Origin: Duganella aceris
GTDB taxonomy: Bacteria; Pseudomonadota; Gammaproteobacteria; Burkholderiales; Burkholderiaceae_D
Assembly: GCF_011090165.1 (NCBI RefSeq)
Contig: NZ_JAADJT010000013.1
Coordinates: forward strand, 173,281 to 237,280
Reading direction: 5' to 3'
DNA: 64,000 bases
Positions 1-9,233 of this stretch are shown piece by piece. A model generated the notes under the pieces. The model saw only the letters and a program-made list of their open reading frames with translations, was not told the origin of the DNA and searched no databases. Every line of letters starts with the position of its first letter. Position 1 is the first letter of the stretch. The translations under genes were made by a program, and so were the position numbers.

Positions 1-267
1 GCGGGCGTTGCTGTGCGCCGCCGCTTCGCTGTGCTTCTCCAGCCGCACGTTCACATACGCCAGCAGCCCCAGTCCGATCTTGTCCGGGTCCAGCAGCGCC
101 ACGTATTGGCGGATCACGCCGGCCTCCTCCAGCCGCTTGATGCGGCGCAGGCAGGGCGATGGCGACAAGGCCACCAGCTCGGCGACATCCTGGTTGGACA
201 GGCGGCCGTCGGCCTGCAAAATGGACAGAATCTTACGGTCGGTTTTATCTAGCGCAATTTTGGTCAT
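1..267 (-). CDS. Lrp/AsnC family transcriptional regulator (partial, C-terminus outside window)
   Basis: Read leftward from the ATG at 267, the first 89 residues form the N-terminal helix-turn-helix and linker of an AsnC/Lrp regulator. They begin MTKIALDKTDRKILSI and contain the family pattern SPSPCLRRIKRLEEAGVI. The effector-binding RAM domain lies beyond position 1, so the ligand cannot be read. The gene is divergent from 4-hydroxyphenylpyruvate dioxygenase across 125 bp. Divergent Lrp-type genes commonly control the neighbouring amino acid catabolic gene, so control of tyrosine/phenylalanine breakdown is a reasonable inference. The truncation is the window edge, not a broken gene. Confidence 0.9.
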   Translation of the reverse strand, partial: MTKIALDKTDRKILSILQADGRLSNQDVAELVALSPSPCLRRIKRLEEAGVIRQYVALLDPDKIGLGLLAYVNVRLEKHSEAAAHSNAR

Positions 268-293
268 AAATACCTCAATAATTCGGAGTTCAG

Positions 294-306
294 GCAATAT
301 TATTGC
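294..306. promoter_or_regulatory. Candidate Lrp operator between the regulator and hppD
   Basis: A perfect inverted repeat GCAAT-ATT-ATTGC lies 26 bp upstream of the Lrp-type start and 86 bp upstream of hppD. A related imperfect repeat, GCAATTAAATGC, sits at 335-346 just before a TATACT box at 361-366 that could be the hppD -10 element. Short AT-centred dyads of this kind, in phased pairs, are typical binding sites of AsnC/Lrp proteins. The assignment is inferred from position and symmetry only. Confidence 0.4.
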
Positions 307-392
307 GCAAAACGCTGAGGCATGGGAATTGTTTGCAATTAAATGCCCCCCCGGCGGGACTATACTGTGCGCTATTCTTAGAGGAGACCCGC

Positions 393-1511
<1,119 letters not shown>

Positions 1512-1593
1512 AGCCTATAGTTAAAAAAACCGCAGGTAGCGCCGCATAGAACGGCGCACCGCACGCAATATCTCAGAGAATATTGGAGACACA

Positions 1594-4500
1594 ATGAACG
1601 CACCTCAAAAGGGTTTGCAGCTGGACCCCGGCACGCACTCGGACGACATCTCGCTGGACGACAAGTGGACGCTGGAACGCGGCCGCGCCTTCATGACCGG
1701 CACCCAGGCGCTGATCCGCCTGCCGATGATGCAACGCGAACGCGACCTCAAGGCGGGCCTGAACACCGCCGGCTACATCACCGGCTATCGCGGCTCGCCG
1801 GTCACCAGCGTCGACATGACGGCGATGAAGGCCAAGAAGTACCTCGACGCGCACCACGTCAAGTTCCATCCGGGGATGAACGAAGACCTCGCCGCCACGG
1901 CGGTCTGGGGCACGCAGCAAACCAATCTGTTCAAGGACGCCAAGTACGACGGCGTGTTCTCCATGTGGTACGGCAAAGGCCCCGGCGTCGACCGCTGCGG
2001 CGACGTGTTCAAGCACGCCAACAACGCCGGCTCCGCGCAGCACGGCGGCGTGCTGGTATTGGCCGGCGACGACCATGCCGCCAAGTCCTCGTCCACCGCG
2101 CACCAGTCGGACCACATCCTCAACGCCTGCGGCATTCCGGTGCTGTATCCATCGTCGGTGCAGGAGTACATCGACTACGGCCTGCACGCCTGGGCCATGA
2201 GCCGCTACACCGGCCTATGGGTGTCGATGAAGTGCGTCACCGACATCATCGAATCCGGCGCCGTGGTCGATTTCGACCCGGACCGGGTGCAGATCAAGCT
2301 GCCGACCGACTTCGAGCTGCCGGCCGGGGGCCTGAATATCCGTTGGCCGGACACCGTGCTGGATATGGAAGTGCGGATGAACAGCTACAAGTGGTACGCC
2401 GCGCTGGCCTATTGCCGCGCGAATAAGCTGAACAAGATCATCTGGGATTCGCCGAAGCCGAAGATCGGCATCATCACCGCCGGCAAATCGTATCTCGACA
2501 CGCGCCAGGCGCTGGCCGACCTGGGCATCGACGAGCAGGCCGCCGCCGACATCGGCATCCGCCTGTACAAGATCGGCATGACATGGCCGCTAGAGGCGGA
2601 CGGCGTGCACGAATTCGCCAAGGGCCTGGACGAGATCCTGGTGGTCGAAGAAAAGCGCCAGATCCTCGAATACGCGCTGAAGGAAGAGCTGTACAACCTG
2701 CCGGACGGCGAACGTCCGCGCGTGGTCGGCAAGTTCGACGACACCGGCGAATGGAGCAACAAGGGCAAGACCGGCCACGGCGACTGGCTGCTGCCGGCCA
2801 CCTATGAACTGAATCCGGCGCAGATCGCGCGCGCCATCGCCTCGCGCATCGCGCACTACTGCGCCGGCCATCCGGTGGCCAAGCGGGTGCAGGAGCGCGT
2901 CGCCTTCCTCGAAGCGAAAGAGCTGGCGCTGAAGACGCTGCCGACCAAGTCGAATCCGGACACCGACCGCACGCCGTACTTCTGCTCCGGCTGCCCGCAC
3001 AATTCGTCGACCAAGGTGCCGGAAGGTTCGCGCGCGCTGGCCGGTATCGGCTGCCATTACATGGTGCTGTGGATGGACCGCGAGACCTCGACCTTCACCC
3101 ACATGGGCGCGGAGGGCGTGACCTGGGTCGGCCAGGCGCCGTTCACCAACGAGAAGCACGTCTTCACCAACCTGGGCGACGGCACTTACTTCCACTCCGG
3201 GATCCTGGCGATCCGCGCGGCGGTGGCGGCCAAGGTCAACATCACCTACAAGATCCTGTTCAACGACGCGGTGGCGATGACCGGCGGCCAGGCCTTCGAC
3301 GGCCCGCTCGATCCGGGCATGATCTCGCGCCAGATCGCGGCCGAAGGCGTGACGCCGATTATCGTCGTCACCGACGAGCCGGAAAAATACCCGTCCGATT
3401 ACAAATGGGCGGAAGGCGTCACCGTGCGCCATCGCAGCGAATTGATGGACGTGCAGCGCGAACTGCGCGACAAGCCGGGCGTGTCGGCGATGATCTACGA
3501 CCAGACCTGCGCCTCCGAGAAGCGCCGCCGCCGGAAACGCAACGAGTACCCTGATCCGGCCAAGCGCGCGGTGATCAACGAAGCCGTGTGCGAAGGCTGC
3601 GGCGACTGCTCGGTGCAGTCCAACTGCCTGTCGGTGGAGCCGCTGGAGACGGACCTGGGCCGCAAGCGCCAGATCAACCAGTCGTCCTGCAACAAGGACT
3701 TCTCGTGCACCACCGGTTTCTGCCCGAGCTTCGTGACGGTGGAAGGCGGCGCGCTGAAGAAGCCGAAGAAGGCCGCGGTGGGTGAGGGCCCAACCGTGGC
3801 GCTGCCGATGCCGACGCTGCCGGCGACCGACACGCCGTACGGCATCCTGATCACCGGCATCGGCGGCACCGGCGTGGTCACCGTCGGGCAGATCCTGGCC
3901 GTGGCGGCGCACGTCGAAGGCAAGGGCGCCATCGTGCTTGACATGAGCGGACTGGCGCAGAAGGGCGGCCCGGTGATGTCGCACGTGCGGTTGGCCGACA
4001 ACCAGGCCGATTTGCACTCGACCCGGGTCGGCACCGGCAGCGCCGACCTGGTGATCGGCTGCGACCTGATCGTCACCGCCTCGCGCGACGCCTTGTCGCG
4101 CATGGGCGAGCACCGCACGCACGCGATGATCAACTCGACCGGCTCGTCGACCGCCGCCTTCGTCAAGAATCCGGACTGGCAGTTCCCGGATGCCGGTTCG
4201 CGCGGCGAGATCGTGCGCGCCTGCGGCAACGACAACGTCGACTTCGTCGACGCCGGCCAGATCGCCACCGCGCTGATGGGCGACTCGATCGCCACCAATA
4301 TGTTCATGCTGGGCTACGCCTTCCAGAAGGGCCATGTGCCGCTGTCGGAAGCGTCGATCATCAAGGCGATCGAACTGAACGCGATTTCGGTGGGTTTCAA
4401 CAAATCGGCCTTCAACTGGGGCCGCACCGCCGCGCACGACCTGGCGTCGGTGACCAAGCTGACCACGCCGGCCAAGGTGATCGAGTTCAAGCGCACGCAG

Positions 4501-5160
4501 ACGCTGGACGACATCGTCGCCCGCCGCGTCGAGCTGCTGACCGCCTACCAGGACGCGAATTATGCCAAACAGTATAAATCGTTTGTCGACCAGGTCCGCG
4601 CCGAAGAGGCCAAGCTGGGCAAGACCACCCGCCTGAGCGAAGCCGTGGCGCGCTACTACTACAAGCTGATGGCGTACAAGGACGAATATGAAGTCGCCCG
4701 CCTGTACACCGACGGCGCGTTCCAGCAGAAGATCGCCGGCATGTTCGAAGGCGACATCAAGCTGAAATTCCACCTGGCGCCGCCGCTGCTGGCCAAGCAC
4801 GACGCCCAGGGTCACCTGATCAAGCAGGAATTCGGCCCGTGGATGATGAAGGCGTTCGGCGTGCTGGCCAAGTTCAAAGGCCTGCGCGGCGGCGCGCTGG
4901 ACGTCTTCGGCTACACGGCGGAGCGCAAGATGGAACGCGCGCTGATCGGCGAATACCGCGACACGGTGTCATCGCTGCTGCCGAAGCTGACGGCCGAGAA
5001 CCTGGCGCAAGCCGTGGCCATCGCCAGCATTCCGGAAGACATCCGTGGCTACGGCCACGTCAAGGAGCGCCACTTCAAAGCCGCCAAGCAGAAGGAGGCG
5101 ACGTTGCTGGCCGCCTTCGGCAAGCCGGCGGCGACCGACACCCACACGCACGCGGCTTAG
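1594..5160 (+). CDS. Indolepyruvate ferredoxin oxidoreductase, fused alpha/gamma-type subunits
   Basis: 1188-residue single-chain member of the indolepyruvate:ferredoxin oxidoreductase family, which oxidatively decarboxylates aryl pyruvates to aryl acetyl-CoA using thiamine diphosphate and Fe-S clusters. The N-terminal half carries the pyrimidine-binding and TPP-binding domains (GDGTYFHSG and an NDAVAMTGGQ segment near residues 525-570). A cysteine cluster, CEGCGDCSVQSNC followed by CNKDFSCTTGFC at about residues 668-710, should bind iron-sulfur. A gamma-type domain starting ITGIGGTGVVTVG follows near residue 752. The length fits the fused family. It begins 82 bp after hppD with GGAG before the ATG and ends at a strong terminator. 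No separate ferredoxin gene is nearby. Confidence 0.93.
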   Translation: MNAPQKGLQLDPGTHSDDISLDDKWTLERGRAFMTGTQALIRLPMMQRERDLKAGLNTAGYITGYRGSPVTSVDMTAMKAKKYLDAHHVKFHPGMNEDLAATAVWGTQQTNLFKDAKYDGVFSMWYGKGPGVDRCGDVFKHANNAGSAQHGGVLVLAGDDHAAKSSSTAHQSDHILNACGIPVLYPSSVQEYIDYGLHAWAMSRYTGLWVSMKCVTDIIESGAVVDFDPDRVQIKLPTDFELPAGGLNIRWPDTVLDMEVRMNSYKWYAALAYCRANKLNKIIWDSPKPKIGIITAGKSYLDTRQALADLGIDEQAAADIGIRLYKIGMTWPLEADGVHEFAKGLDEILVVEEKRQILEYALKEELYNLPDGERPRVVGKFDDTGEWSNKGKTGHGDWLLPATYELNPAQIARAIASRIAHYCAGHPVAKRVQERVAFLEAKELALKTLPTKSNPDTDRTPYFCSGCPHNSSTKVPEGSRALAGIGCHYMVLWMDRETSTFTHMGAEGVTWVGQAPFTNEKHVFTNLGDGTYFHSGILAIRAAVAAKVNITYKILFNDAVAMTGGQAFDGPLDPGMISRQIAAEGVTPIIVVTDEPEKYPSDYKWAEGVTVRHRSELMDVQRELRDKPGVSAMIYDQTCASEKRRRRKRNEYPDPAKRAVINEAVCEGCGDCSVQSNCLSVEPLETDLGRKRQINQSSCNKDFSCTTGFCPSFVTVEGGALKKPKKAAVGEGPTVALPMPTLPATDTPYGILITGIGGTGVVTVGQILAVAAHVEGKGAIVLDMSGLAQKGGPVMSHVRLADNQADLHSTRVGTGSADLVIGCDLIVTASRDALSRMGEHRTHAMINSTGSSTAAFVKNPDWQFPDAGSRGEIVRACGNDNVDFVDAGQIATALMGDSIATNMFMLGYAFQKGHVPLSEASIIKAIELNAISVGFNKSAFNWGRTAAHDLASVTKLTTPAKVIEFKRTQTLDDIVARRVELLTAYQDANYAKQYKSFVDQVRAEEAKLGKTTRLSEAVARYYYKLMAYKDEYEVARLYTDGAFQQKIAGMFEGDIKLKFHLAPPLLAKHDAQGHLIKQEFGPWMMKAFGVLAKFKGLRGGALDVFGYTAERKMERALIGEYRDTVSSLLPKLTAENLAQAVAIASIPEDIRGYGHVKERHFKAAKQKEATLLAAFGKPAATDTHTHAA

Positions 5161-5180
5161 CAACCGCTGTCACCTGGAAC

Positions 5181-5208
5181 AACGGCCTCTTTCGAGGCCG
5201 TTTTTTTT
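5181..5208 (+). terminator. Rho-independent terminator
   Basis: The stem AACGGCCTC / GAGGCCGTT with loop TTTC is followed by an uninterrupted run of T. It lies 20 bp after the oxidoreductase stop codon and closes the hppD-oxidoreductase transcript before the oppositely oriented MFS gene. Confidence 0.9.
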
Positions 5209-5258
5209 GGGGACTTGGCGCGCGCCGTAGGCGCGGCGCGGCTTTTTGAGTTAGCCGC

Positions 5259-6470
5259 TTATGCCGGCTTGCGCTGCGCCGCAGCGTGACCGGCATATTC
5301 CGTCACCCAGTACAGCAGAGCGGCGGCGTTGAAGGCCATGCCGGTCAACAGCGCGGCGTGCCAGCCGTGGGCGGCGAACATCCAGCCGCCCAGCGCCGAA
5401 CCCAGCGCGCCGCCGGCGAAGAACAGTGCGAAGTAGACGCCGTTCAAACGGCTGCGCACTTCCGCGCCCAGCGTGAAGATGGCACGCTGGCCCAGCACCA
5501 GGTTGGCCGCCACCCCCATATCCAGGACGATCGAAGCCAGCACCAGCACCGCCAGCGCGACATTGCGCGATCCCGGCACCAGCAGCGGCAGCGCGAAGCC
5601 GACCACGCCCAGCGCCAGCGCGGCGGCGGTGGCCGTCAGCGTGTGGCCTTGATCCGCCAGACGGCCGGCGATCGGCGACGCCACGGCGCCGGCCATGCCG
5701 ACCAGCGCGAAGATGGCGATGCCGGTCTGCGACAAATGGAACTGCGGGCCGGCCAGCATCAGCGGCGTCACGGTCCAGAACAGGCTGAAGGAGCCGAACA
5801 GGCCGGCGTGGTACGCGGCGCGACGGCGCAGCAGCGGCGTTTTCAAGAACAGGTGCCACAACGAGGCCAGCAACGTCGGATAGCTGATCGTCGCCGCCGG
5901 CGTGCGCTGCGGCAGTTTGACCCGCAGCACCAGCGCCACCGCCAGCACGATCACGGCGGCGCCGCCGAACACCACGTGCCAGTTGGCGGCGTCGGCCACC
6001 AGGCTGGCCACCGGGCGCGCCAGCATGATCCCCAGCAGCAGGCCGCTGACCACTTTGCCGACGGTGACGCCGCGCGTCGCTTCCTTCGACAGGTGGGCGG
6101 CGAACGGTACGATGATCTGCGCCGCGACCGAGCCGAGGCCGATGCCCAGCGCGGCGGTCAGGAACATCCAGGCGCTGCTGCTGAACGCGGCCATCACCAG
6201 CATGGCGGAAGTGAACAGCAGGCCGGTGACGATCAGGCGGCGGTTTTCCAGCAGGTCGCCCAGCGGGACGATGAACAGCAGGCCAAGACAGTAGCCGATC
6301 TGCGTCAGCGTGACGATCAGGCCGGCCGCTTCGGGCGACAGGCCGGTGGAGGCGCTGATCGGACCGACCAGCGTTTGTGCGTAGTACAGGCTGGCGACGA
6401 TCAGGCCGGTGGCGGTGGCCAGCAGCATCACCATGCCGGGGCTGATGTCTTGTTCTTCGAGCTTGCTCAT
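5259..6470 (-). CDS. MFS transporter
   Basis: 403-residue major facilitator superfamily protein with about twelve hydrophobic segments. It has a motif-A-like loop, GDLLENRR, after the second segment, and the second-half counterpart AGRLADQGH. The cytoplasmic N-terminus MSKLEEQDISPG precedes the first helix. It resembles the drug- or metabolite-efflux branch (YnfM-like) more than sugar importers, but the substrate cannot be read. It is divergent from a LysR regulator across 105 bp holding a 13-bp palindrome, the usual arrangement for a LysR-controlled efflux gene. Confidence 0.88.
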   Translation of the reverse strand: MSKLEEQDISPGMVMLLATATGLIVASLYYAQTLVGPISASTGLSPEAAGLIVTLTQIGYCLGLLFIVPLGDLLENRRLIVTGLLFTSAMLVMAAFSSSAWMFLTAALGIGLGSVAAQIIVPFAAHLSKEATRGVTVGKVVSGLLLGIMLARPVASLVADAANWHVVFGGAAVIVLAVALVLRVKLPQRTPAATISYPTLLASLWHLFLKTPLLRRRAAYHAGLFGSFSLFWTVTPLMLAGPQFHLSQTGIAIFALVGMAGAVASPIAGRLADQGHTLTATAAALALGVVGFALPLLVPGSRNVALAVLVLASIVLDMGVAANLVLGQRAIFTLGAEVRSRLNGVYFALFFAGGALGSALGGWMFAAHGWHAALLTGMAFNAAALLYWVTEYAGHAAAQRKPA

Positions 6471-6534
6471 GTTGTGACTCCAGTGGGAGATTGCGATGGC
6501 CCCATTCTAGGCAAAAGCCGGCTAAAGATAATCA

Positions 6535-6547
6535 GGGCATAATGCCC
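6535..6547. promoter_or_regulatory. Candidate LysR operator in the MFS/LysR divergent region
   Basis: The perfect dyad GGGCAT-A-ATGCCC sits between the divergent starts and immediately upstream of TATACT at 6549-6554, a possible -10 for the LysR gene. The half-sites fit the loose T-N11-A type of LysR site. Autoregulation with control of the transporter is inferred from position. Confidence 0.4.
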
Positions 6548-6575
6548 CTATACTTTTCACTTTATATGAACAATC

Positions 6576-7487
6576 ATGGACAGATTGAAGGCCATGCAGG
6601 CGTTCGTGCGCATCGTCGAGGCGAACAGCTACACCAAGGCGGCCGAGACGCTGGATCTGCCGCGCGCCGCGCTGACGGCGACCATCAACAAGCTGGAAGC
6701 CTTCCTCGGCACCCGGCTGCTGCAACGGACCACGCGCCGCTTGTCGCTGACGCCGGACGGCGCCGACTACTTCCGCAAGTGCCTGGAGATCCTGCAGGCG
6801 GTGGAGGATGCGGAGGGCACTTTTCGCGGCCAGAACACCAGCAAGCCTCGAGGCAAGCTGCGGGTGGAGCTGCCCGGCGCGGTCGGGCGGCATGTGGTGA
6901 TGCCGCATATCGCCGGCTTTTGCCGCGACTATCCGGACATCGACCTGGTCGTCAGCCTCAGCGAGCGGGTGCGCGATCTGACCGAGGAGGGCCTGGACTG
7001 TTCGCTGCGCGTGGGCGAGTTGCAGGATTCGGCGATGATCGGCCGCCGCCTCGGCAACATGGGCTTCCTGACCTGCGCCTCGCCGGGCTACCTGGCGGCG
7101 CATGGCACGCCGATGACGCTCGATCACCTGCGCGCGCATCGCGGCGTGATGCACTTTTCCGGCCGCACCGGGCGTCCCTTCGACTGGGACTTCATGCGCG
7201 GCGGCAGCGTGGTGATCGTCGAGATGCGCGGCGCCATCGCGGTCACCGATCCGGATGCCTATATCAGTTGCGCCTTGCAGGACATGGGCTTGATCCAGGC
7301 GGCGCGCTACCAGGTGCGGCAGCATCTGGCCAGCGGCGCGCTGGTCGAGGTGCTGGCCGACACGTTGCCGACGCCGATGCCGATGTCGCTGGTGTATCCG
7401 CAAGGGCGCATGGCTTCGCCGCGCCTGAGCGTGTTCGCGTCGTGGCTGGCGGCCGTGGTCCGCGAGGATCCTGATTTGCAAGTCTGA
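6576..7487 (+). CDS. LysR family transcriptional regulator
   Basis: 303 residues. The N-terminal winged helix (1-60) shows the family pattern MQAFVRIVEANSYTKAAE and the turn ALTATINKLEAFLGTRLLQR. A type-2 periplasmic-binding-like effector domain spans about residues 90-300. It resembles the CrgA/DsdC-like group abundant in Burkholderiales. It probably regulates the divergent MFS transporter. The ligand is unknown. Confidence 0.92.
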   Translation: MDRLKAMQAFVRIVEANSYTKAAETLDLPRAALTATINKLEAFLGTRLLQRTTRRLSLTPDGADYFRKCLEILQAVEDAEGTFRGQNTSKPRGKLRVELPGAVGRHVVMPHIAGFCRDYPDIDLVVSLSERVRDLTEEGLDCSLRVGELQDSAMIGRRLGNMGFLTCASPGYLAAHGTPMTLDHLRAHRGVMHFSGRTGRPFDWDFMRGGSVVIVEMRGAIAVTDPDAYISCALQDMGLIQAARYQVRQHLASGALVEVLADTLPTPMPMSLVYPQGRMASPRLSVFASWLAAVVREDPDLQV

Positions 7488-7535
7488 AAATTGTAAGAAA
7501 TATTGCAAGGTTAGCATGACGCCCGTCGGCGGGGA

Positions 7536-7541
7536 TATAAT
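7536..7541 (+). promoter_or_regulatory. -10 element placed to give a leaderless S41 peptidase mRNA
   Basis: A consensus TATAAT ends six bases before the ATG at 7548, so initiation at the normal distance would fall on or beside the start codon. The upstream TTAGCA (7511-7516) is a weak -35 at 19 bp. No Shine-Dalgarno sequence is visible. The same arrangement, preceded by GGA, recurs at 13608. Confidence 0.5.
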
Positions 7542-7547
7542 TCCCTG

Positions 7548-9152
7548 ATGAAACTGACACCCCGACTTCTCGCCGTTTCCGCTATCCTGACGCTGCTGGC
7601 CGCTTGCGGCGGCGGATCGGACACCACGCCGCCCGTTGCCACGCCGCCGCCGGTGACGCCTCCCGTAACGCCGCCGGTCACGCCGCCTGAAACTCCCCCG
7701 GTAACACCGCCGGTGACACCACCCGAGACGCCACCGGTCACCCCTCCCGAGACACCGCCCGTGACCCCGCCGGTCACGCCGCCCGTGCAGGACTGGCTGT
7801 CGCTGTTCAACCTGTGCGAGCATCCGCGCAAGACGCTGGCGCCGAACGGCTTCCCTTACCTGGACCGCCAGGGCACGCTGACCGACGAGCTGAAATTCAT
7901 CAAGTTCTACGTGGACGAGACCTATTTGTGGTACCGCGAGCTGCCCACGCTGAACATGGCCGACTACGCGCGGCCGGTCGATTATTTCGCCGCGCTGAAA
8001 ACGCCGCTGCTGACCGCTTCCGGCCGCGCCAAGGACCGCTTCCACTTCACCTATCCAAGCGACGTGTGGAATGCGATGAGCGGCAGCGGCGTGGAGCTGA
8101 GCTACGGCCTGACCTGGGTCCGCAGCGTCGACGCCAACACGCCACGCGTGTGGGTGGTGACGCTGGTGGAACCGGATTCGCCGGCATCGGCGGCCGGACT
8201 GCTGCGTGGCGATCGACTAGTGTCGGTCGACGGCGTCAACATAGCTGACACCACCCCTGCCGGCATCGCGGTGCTCAACGCCGGCCTGTTCCCCGCCAAG
8301 GCCGGCGAGACGCACAAGCTGGTGCTGTCGCGCGGCGGCAGCACCATCACGGCATCGCTGTTGTCGGCACAACTGAGCATGGCGCCGGTGCAGAATGTCA
8401 AGGTGCTGGACACGCCCACCGGCAAGGTCGGCTACCTGCAGTTCGACGACCACAACGCGGTATCGGAACGTCCGCTGGTGGATGCGGTCACCACCTTCAA
8501 GGCGGCCGGGGTCAAGGATCTGGTGCTGGACATGCGCTACAACGGCGGCGGCTATCTCAGCATCGCCAGCGAACTGGCCTACATGATCGCCGGCCCGGAC
8601 GCGACCGACGGCAAAGTGTTCGAGCGCCTGCTGTACAACGACAAGACCAAACCCAAGCCGGCGCAGGGGTTCCGCTCGACCGCGACCGGATTCGTTTCGA
8701 CGCAGATCAGGCCGGGCACCGTGCTGCCCTATCTGGGGCTGAAGCGCGTGACGATCCTGACCACGCCCGGTACCTGCTCCGCCAGCGAATCGGTGGTCAA
8801 CAGCCTGCGCGGGATCGATATCGAAGTGAACCTGATTGGCGGCGAGACCTGCGGCAAGCCGTATGCCTTCACGCCGGCGTCGAACTGCGGCACCACCTAC
8901 TTCTCGATCGAAATGCAGGGGACAAACAACAAGGGCTTCGGCGATTACGCGGACGGCTTCCAGCCGACCTGCAACGTCGCCGACGACCTGACGCGGCCGA
9001 TGGGCGATCCAACCGAAAGCGTGCTGGCCACCGCGCTCAGCTACCGCGCCAACGGCGTCTGCCCGGCGGCGCCGGCGCGCAACCGCAGCGAAGCCGGCGC
9101 CATGCGGCTGGTGCGGCCGGAGGTGAAGGAAATCTCCATCCGCAGTCGCTGA
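7548..9152 (+). CDS. S41 family peptidase, lipoprotein with proline-rich repeat spacer
   Basis: 534-residue exported protease-like protein. Residues 1-20 form a lipoprotein signal with lipobox LLAAC, so Cys20 should be acylated. Residues 37-80 are eleven perfect TPPV/TPPE tetrads, a stiff linker lifting the protein off the membrane. A PDZ-like segment follows (about 180-275, with SPASAAGLLRGDRLVSVDG), then the S41 core. The nucleophile lies in PGTCSASESVV near residue 407 and a candidate catalytic lysine in ETCGKPYAF about 30 residues later. This is the C-terminal processing peptidase layout (CtpA/Tsp-like). An M14 carboxypeptidase follows on the same strand. Confidence 0.88.
   Translation: MKLTPRLLAVSAILTLLAACGGGSDTTPPVATPPPVTPPVTPPVTPPETPPVTPPVTPPETPPVTPPETPPVTPPVTPPVQDWLSLFNLCEHPRKTLAPNGFPYLDRQGTLTDELKFIKFYVDETYLWYRELPTLNMADYARPVDYFAALKTPLLTASGRAKDRFHFTYPSDVWNAMSGSGVELSYGLTWVRSVDANTPRVWVVTLVEPDSPASAAGLLRGDRLVSVDGVNIADTTPAGIAVLNAGLFPAKAGETHKLVLSRGGSTITASLLSAQLSMAPVQNVKVLDTPTGKVGYLQFDDHNAVSERPLVDAVTTFKAAGVKDLVLDMRYNGGGYLSIASELAYMIAGPDATDGKVFERLLYNDKTKPKPAQGFRSTATGFVSTQIRPGTVLPYLGLKRVTILTTPGTCSASESVVNSLRGIDIEVNLIGGETCGKPYAFTPASNCGTTYFSIEMQGTNNKGFGDYADGFQPTCNVADDLTRPMGDPTESVLATALSYRANGVCPAAPARNRSEAGAMRLVRPEVKEISIRSR
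7656..7787 (+). repeat. Eleven tandem 12-nt units encoding TPPV/TPPE
   Basis: A 132-bp coding tract of 11 units of 12 nt, each encoding Thr-Pro-Pro-Val or Thr-Pro-Pro-Glu. Third-codon positions vary between units (acg/aca/acc, ccg/cct/ccc), which points to selection on the peptide and partial decay of the DNA repeat. Copy number could change by slippage. Confidence 0.9.
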
Positions 9153-9233
9153 CGCGCAAAGCCGACTATAATTTCCATCGTATCCGATGCCGGTACAGGC
9201 ATCGGTCGATCAACCACCGCTGGAAGCCCGTCC

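Noticed and set aside
1..267. Truncated regulator pseudogene
   Set aside because: The frame is intact to the first base of the window; the loss is the window boundary.
7656..7787. Possible CRISPR-like array
   Set aside because: Units of 12 nt with no spacers, in frame with a protein and encoding a proline-rich linker.
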